Assembly (NCBI GenBank): GCA_025453595.1
Contig: JALOQB010000121.1
Location: 1-36,808 of the forward strand
DNA: 36,808 bases
Direction of reading: 5' to 3'
Source: Polyangiaceae bacterium
Lineage (GTDB): Bacteria; Myxococcota_A; Polyangia; Polyangiales; Polyangiaceae
Of this stretch, positions 34,101-36,808 are shown piece after piece. Under the pieces are notes generated by a model that had not been told where the DNA came from, ran no database searches, and saw nothing but the letters and a program-made list of their open reading frames with translations. How positions within the stretch are numbered: position 1 is the first letter of the stretch; every line of letters starts with the position of its first letter. Position numbers and translations under genes: made by a program.

Positions 34101-35386
34101 TACATGTCCATGCGTATCGCGGAGTTCTTGCCCTCCTCGATGTGGACCACGGTCTGCTTGTTGGGGGAGCCACTACGCTTGAGCGTCACGGGGTGATCCC
34201 CCACCGGCAGCGCCTGCCCGACGATCGGGGAAGGGCCCAGGTTCCTCGTTCGCACGAACACCGCATCGCAGGCCGGTTTGCACATCACCGTGATGGTGCC
34301 GGAGGCCACTCCGGAGGGTGGCGTTGGTTTCTCCTCGGTGGCCGCCGGGACGGTCGGAGGTGGAACAACCGGGACCGGTAGAGGCCTTGGGCCAGGCTGC
34401 TGGGCCGGGGGCAACGCCCCGATCAACACCGTCGGCGGTGCGGCGCTGGCCGTGGTCGGCGGGGGCGCAGAGGCGACGGCGCTCGGCGGGGCTGCCGGGG
34501 CCGAAGGGGCCTGAGGAACAGCCACGGTGGGGGCCGCGCTCGCGGTCGCTGTCGGCTCGCTTTTATCGCTCACCAGCGGGTCGCCGCGAGGGCGCTGTTC
34601 CCGCGGGGTCATCACCAGGAACAACAAGCCCACCACCGCCAGCGTACCGAGCACCGAGCCCGCCGCGATGGCATGATCCCGCCGCACCTTGGGCACCCGG
34701 ATCGTGATCGTGCTCGGGAACCGGGAGACCGCCAGCGCAACCTCGGGCACAGGAGCCTGCACCACCGGCACAGGGGCTTGCACCACCGGCACAGGAGCCT
34801 GCACCACCGGGGGGGGTGGTTCGGAGACCGCTGCGAACGGACCTTGCTGCACCAGCGGTACCACCGGAGGGGTGACCTGGGGCGCCGCCACGCTCGCCGG
34901 GGCCCCGGCAAAGTGCTGCTGGGGAGGAGGCAGGGAGAGGGTGGCCCCCAGATCGATGGAGTTCACCTCGGGCGGCAGCATCCGCGCGGGAAAAGGCTCA
35001 GGGGACGCGCCGATCAGCAGGGGCAGCGTGGGGCCCGAGGGCGCTGGCGCAGGAGGATTCTTGGGAGCAGCGACCAGCGTCGCCTCCTCGTCGTGGGCAA
35101 AAAGCTGACGACGGGGGGCGGGAAAAACCTGGGGCTTGGGGCCCACGGAAGGGCGCGGCGGCGGCAGCGAAGCCGGTGGCGGCAACGAAGGGCGAGGCGG
35201 CGGCAACGAAGGGCGCGGTGGCGGCAGCGAGGCCCGCGGCGGTGGCAAGGAGGCCCGCGGCGGCGGCAGCGCCGGGACCACACTCGGGGGAGGCAACCCC
35301 ACGGACCGCGGCGGCGGGAGACCAGCCGGAGGCACCGACGCAGGCGGGGTAGGACGTGGCAGGCCGGTGGGGTCTCGAGGAGGCAT
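34100..35386 (-). CDS. Pro-rich single-pass membrane protein with PEGA-like C-terminal domain
   Basis: A 428-residue protein. The first 80 residues are repeats of SLPPPRP type. A low-complexity stretch follows with LFAHDEEATLVA and three copies of VVQAPVP (about 194-214). One membrane segment at about 239-259 (HAIAAGSVLGTLAVVGLLFL) is followed by a Pro/Ala/Thr-rich spacer and a compact C-terminal domain of about 65 residues (SGTITVMCKPACDAVFV to IRMDM). That domain resembles the PEGA domains found at the outer ends of myxobacterial kinases. The long Pro-rich cytoplasmic N-terminus and extracytoplasmic PEGA-like end suggest an envelope-spanning linker or TonB-like role, but no function is known. 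Weak ribosome site. Confidence 0.8.
   Translation of the reverse strand: MPPRDPTGLPRPTPPASVPPAGLPPPRSVGLPPPSVVPALPPPRASLPPPRASLPPPRPSLPPPRPSLPPPASLPPPRPSVGPKPQVFPAPRRQLFAHDEEATLVAAPKNPPAPAPSGPTLPLLIGASPEPFPARMLPPEVNSIDLGATLSLPPPQQHFAGAPASVAAPQVTPPVVPLVQQGPFAAVSEPPPPVVQAPVPVVQAPVPVVQAPVPEVALAVSRFPSTITIRVPKVRRDHAIAAGSVLGTLAVVGLLFLVMTPREQRPRGDPLVSDKSEPTATASAAPTVAVPQAPSAPAAPPSAVASAPPPTTASAAPPTVLIGALPPAQQPGPRPLPVPVVPPPTVPAATEEKPTPPSGVASGTITVMCKPACDAVFVRTRNLGPSPIVGQALPVGDHPVTLKRSGSPNKQTVVHIEEGKNSAIRMDM
34748..34810. repeat. Three tandem 21-base repeats
   Basis: Three head-to-tail units starting CACAGGAGCCTGCACCACCG (copy 2 differs at two positions) code on the minus strand for VVQAPVP three times. 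Recent duplication is likely because even third positions are conserved. Confidence 0.9.
35147..35272. repeat. Degenerate 21-base repeats coding for SLPPPRx
   Basis: Six or so copies of a 21-base unit (plus strand GGGCGCGGCGGCGGCAGCGA-like) make the Pro-rich N-terminus of the membrane protein. One copy is shorter (lacks the RP/RA pair). Confidence 0.8.
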
Positions 35387-35558
35387 GGTTCTACCGCGGG
35401 CAGAGCCCAGAACGCTTGCATCGGCATGACGCCGGGGTCACTCACCCAGGATAAACCATCCCCGCCTCCAGGGACGCATCATTCCACCCCGTCCACCCCA
35501 CCGCGCCCCACCCCGCGCTGCCCCGGACCGCACAGACTCGCCCCGCGCACCAGGGTCA

Positions 35559-36542
35559 TCAGGGTGCTCCGCCGCCCCCTGCTGCTGGTGCCGGGGGTAG
35601 GTCCTGCGGGCCACTGCCCCCGTCGCCCTCCTCCTTGCAGGCCAAATTGTCGCTTATCAGGATGTTCTCGGGATAACACCCGAGGTCAGGTTGGCAGTTA
35701 CGTGAGACGCATTGCTCCGGGATGGTGCAAGCAGCCCGGGCAGGGCGCTCGGGTTCGCAACGCAGGTTGTCCGGGTTGCATCCGAAGCCTTCCTTGCATC
35801 GGAACTGATAAGGCTGGCAGGGGGCACCCTCTTCGAGATTCGGGGTGCATATCCCGCTCTGATCTGCCCCATCCGTTGCGCAAAAAAATCCATCCCCACA
35901 GCGCCCCTGGATACAGGGTTCACCGCCGAGGGGAGCTCGCTGACAGGTGGCATCCGTATCGCTGCACATCAACCCTGGCTTGCAGAGCAAGACCTGCGTT
36001 TCCGAGCCGACGCATGTCTCTCCTTCACCCTGGTAGACCGTTTCTAGACAGCGACGACCGGAACTGGATGACTTGCATCGGACGTCGGTCCCGGGTGGCT
36101 GGTTGCAATGAAAATCTGAACCACACCCTTCTCCGAGGGACAGAGGGCCCTGGTACACTTCTCTGCAGGAGGTCGGCAGTTCGTCTGGGGCTCCGGTCCC
36201 GGCCTCGCACGCCTTGATTTGCCGCGCTATGATTGCCCTGGTCTCCTGGACGCATTGCCTGGCCTTCTGGCCATCGTAGGGCGCCCCCGCGCTGCGCAAG
36301 CTCCCGAAAAGGCTACCTAGCCCGTCTGTCCCGTCGAGAGCATCCTTCTCGCAATTCGCGTTGTTCTCTCGTTTCAGCACGGTACAGCAGGGGGCTGTCC
36401 CCTCGCAGAGCGCCCTCGCAAGTTCTGCTGTGAACGAGCTTTCTTCGAGGGGAGAAGCCGCCTCGGTGGAGGGCGATGGGGCCTGGGAAGAGTCGCAATG
36501 GAGCGCAAATGCAGCCAGGAGGCCGAGGTATTTTTTCAGCAT
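35559..36542 (-). CDS. Cys-rich exported protein (probable lipoprotein)
   Basis: A 327-residue protein with a signal sequence MLKKYLGLLAAFALHCDSS; Cys16 may be lipidated although ALHC is not a perfect lipobox. The mature protein has about 30 Cys in repeats of the form G-x-x-C-x(5-7)-C-x-x-G-x-x-C (for example LGEGCGSDFHC, CKPGLMCSDTDATC, GEPCIQGRCGDGFFC, CKEGFGCNPDNLRC), typical of Dickkopf/EGF-like Cys-rich lipoproteins that are abundant in myxobacteria. The C-terminal tail is Gly/Pro-rich. Its codon use is less GC-extreme than its neighbours, and the surrounding DNA is AT-richer than average. Function unknown; surface display or secretion is likely. Confidence 0.82.
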   Translation of the reverse strand: MLKKYLGLLAAFALHCDSSQAPSPSTEAASPLEESSFTAELARALCEGTAPCCTVLKRENNANCEKDALDGTDGLGSLFGSLRSAGAPYDGQKARQCVQETRAIIARQIKACEAGTGAPDELPTSCREVYQGPLSLGEGCGSDFHCNQPPGTDVRCKSSSSGRRCLETVYQGEGETCVGSETQVLLCKPGLMCSDTDATCQRAPLGGEPCIQGRCGDGFFCATDGADQSGICTPNLEEGAPCQPYQFRCKEGFGCNPDNLRCEPERPARAACTIPEQCVSRNCQPDLGCYPENILISDNLACKEEGDGGSGPQDLPPAPAAGGGGAP

Positions 36543-36554
36543 GAGGGGTGAGGT

Positions 36555-36582
36555 TGTTTACCGACCCCACTACTTGTGTCAA
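36555..36582 (-). promoter_or_regulatory. Candidate promoter of the Cys-rich protein gene
   Basis: A perfect TTGACA (36582-36577) and TAAACA (36560-36555), 16 bases apart on the minus strand, 12 bases before the ATG at 36542, which would leave almost no leader; no Shine-Dalgarno is visible. The remainder of 36583-36808 has no supportable gene, only a small hairpin GGCCT/AGGCC at 36699-36710. Confidence 0.45.
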
Positions 36583-36808
36583 GCTGAAACATGGCGTCCA
36601 TTCGCATCGCCCGGACTGTCCCTCGGTAAAGCGGGTTCCTGGCCCCTGTGGTGGAGCGTGAACCATGCTGCATCGCCTGTCGTCTGTAAACCATCTCCGG
36701 CCTGAAGGCCTCATCATTACCCCAAACAATTGACCCACCCGGATCAGGGCCACAGGAGGGGTCCACCATTGCTCTGGCTTCGCTGGTACGCTTGGCTACT
36801 GCCTCATG

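Noticed and set aside
36536-36769. 77-codon minus-strand ORF upstream of the Cys-rich gene
   Set aside because: Mixed composition, no ribosome site, and it overlaps the promoter-like region and the start of the better supported gene.

Overview
The window is GC-rich, roughly two-thirds or more G+C, with dense, strongly GC3-biased genes. It looks like a chromosomal segment of a myxobacterium (phylum Myxococcota, probably the Polyangia side). The reasons are several lipoproteins with Gly/Ser-rich linkers and Cys-rich C-terminal repeats, Pro-rich membrane proteins, a MopE-like metal-binding motif, a large hybrid histidine kinase, and ordinary housekeeping genes (tex, mutS2, xer, tdk, hrpA, pepP, mutY). 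I see no tRNA, rRNA, CRISPR array, insertion sequence or prophage.

Layout. 1-3963 (minus): a self-regulated export operon in the order TetR regulator, membrane-fusion lipoprotein, FtsX-type permease, ABC ATPase (DevB/C/A-like), followed by a 2-hydroxychromene-2-carboxylate isomerase-like gene cut by the window edge. A candidate TetR operator overlaps its promoter. 4036-8954: divergent tex (minus, with its own intrinsic terminator) and mutS2 (plus). 8821-11829 (minus): an H-NOX heme protein coupled by an ATGA overlap to a hybrid histidine kinase that starts with an HNOBA domain. This is a likely nitric-oxide (or redox) sensing pair in which the two halves of the guanylate-cyclase sensor arrangement sit on separate proteins. 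The H-NOX frame is broken once, in a run of nine G. 11989-16514 (plus): a Xer recombinase, a membrane-anchored alkaline-phosphatase-fold (sulfatase-like) enzyme, a small lipoprotein and thymidine kinase. 16442-18411 (minus): an aconitase/isopropylmalate-isomerase family hydro-lyase with its swivel domain at the N-terminus and one frame break. 18620-24688 (plus): a large lipoprotein, a Flp-type prepilin-like protein and hrpA. 24689-25223 holds no large gene but carries a promoter-like sequence, an RNA with several stems, a 14-codon ORF with three His codons, and a strong intrinsic terminator. 25224-30226 (plus): an overlapping chain pepP, mutY, a helical hypothetical protein and a secreted zinc-protease-like protein. 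30293-34061 (plus): a three-gene overlapping cassette of two related Tes/MJ0619-type radical SAM proteins and a short-chain dehydrogenase. 34100-36542 (minus): a Pro-rich single-pass membrane protein and a Cys-rich exported protein.

The two parts most worth attention are the tandem Tes-like radical SAM pair plus SDR, a candidate lipid (membrane-spanning or ether lipid) modification cassette, and the H-NOX/HNOBA-kinase pair. The leader-like RNA before pepP is a third. Two genes show net single-base frame breaks (H-NOX, aconitase) and a third G-run raises doubt about one start, so base-level accuracy at homopolymers should be checked before calling anything a pseudogene.
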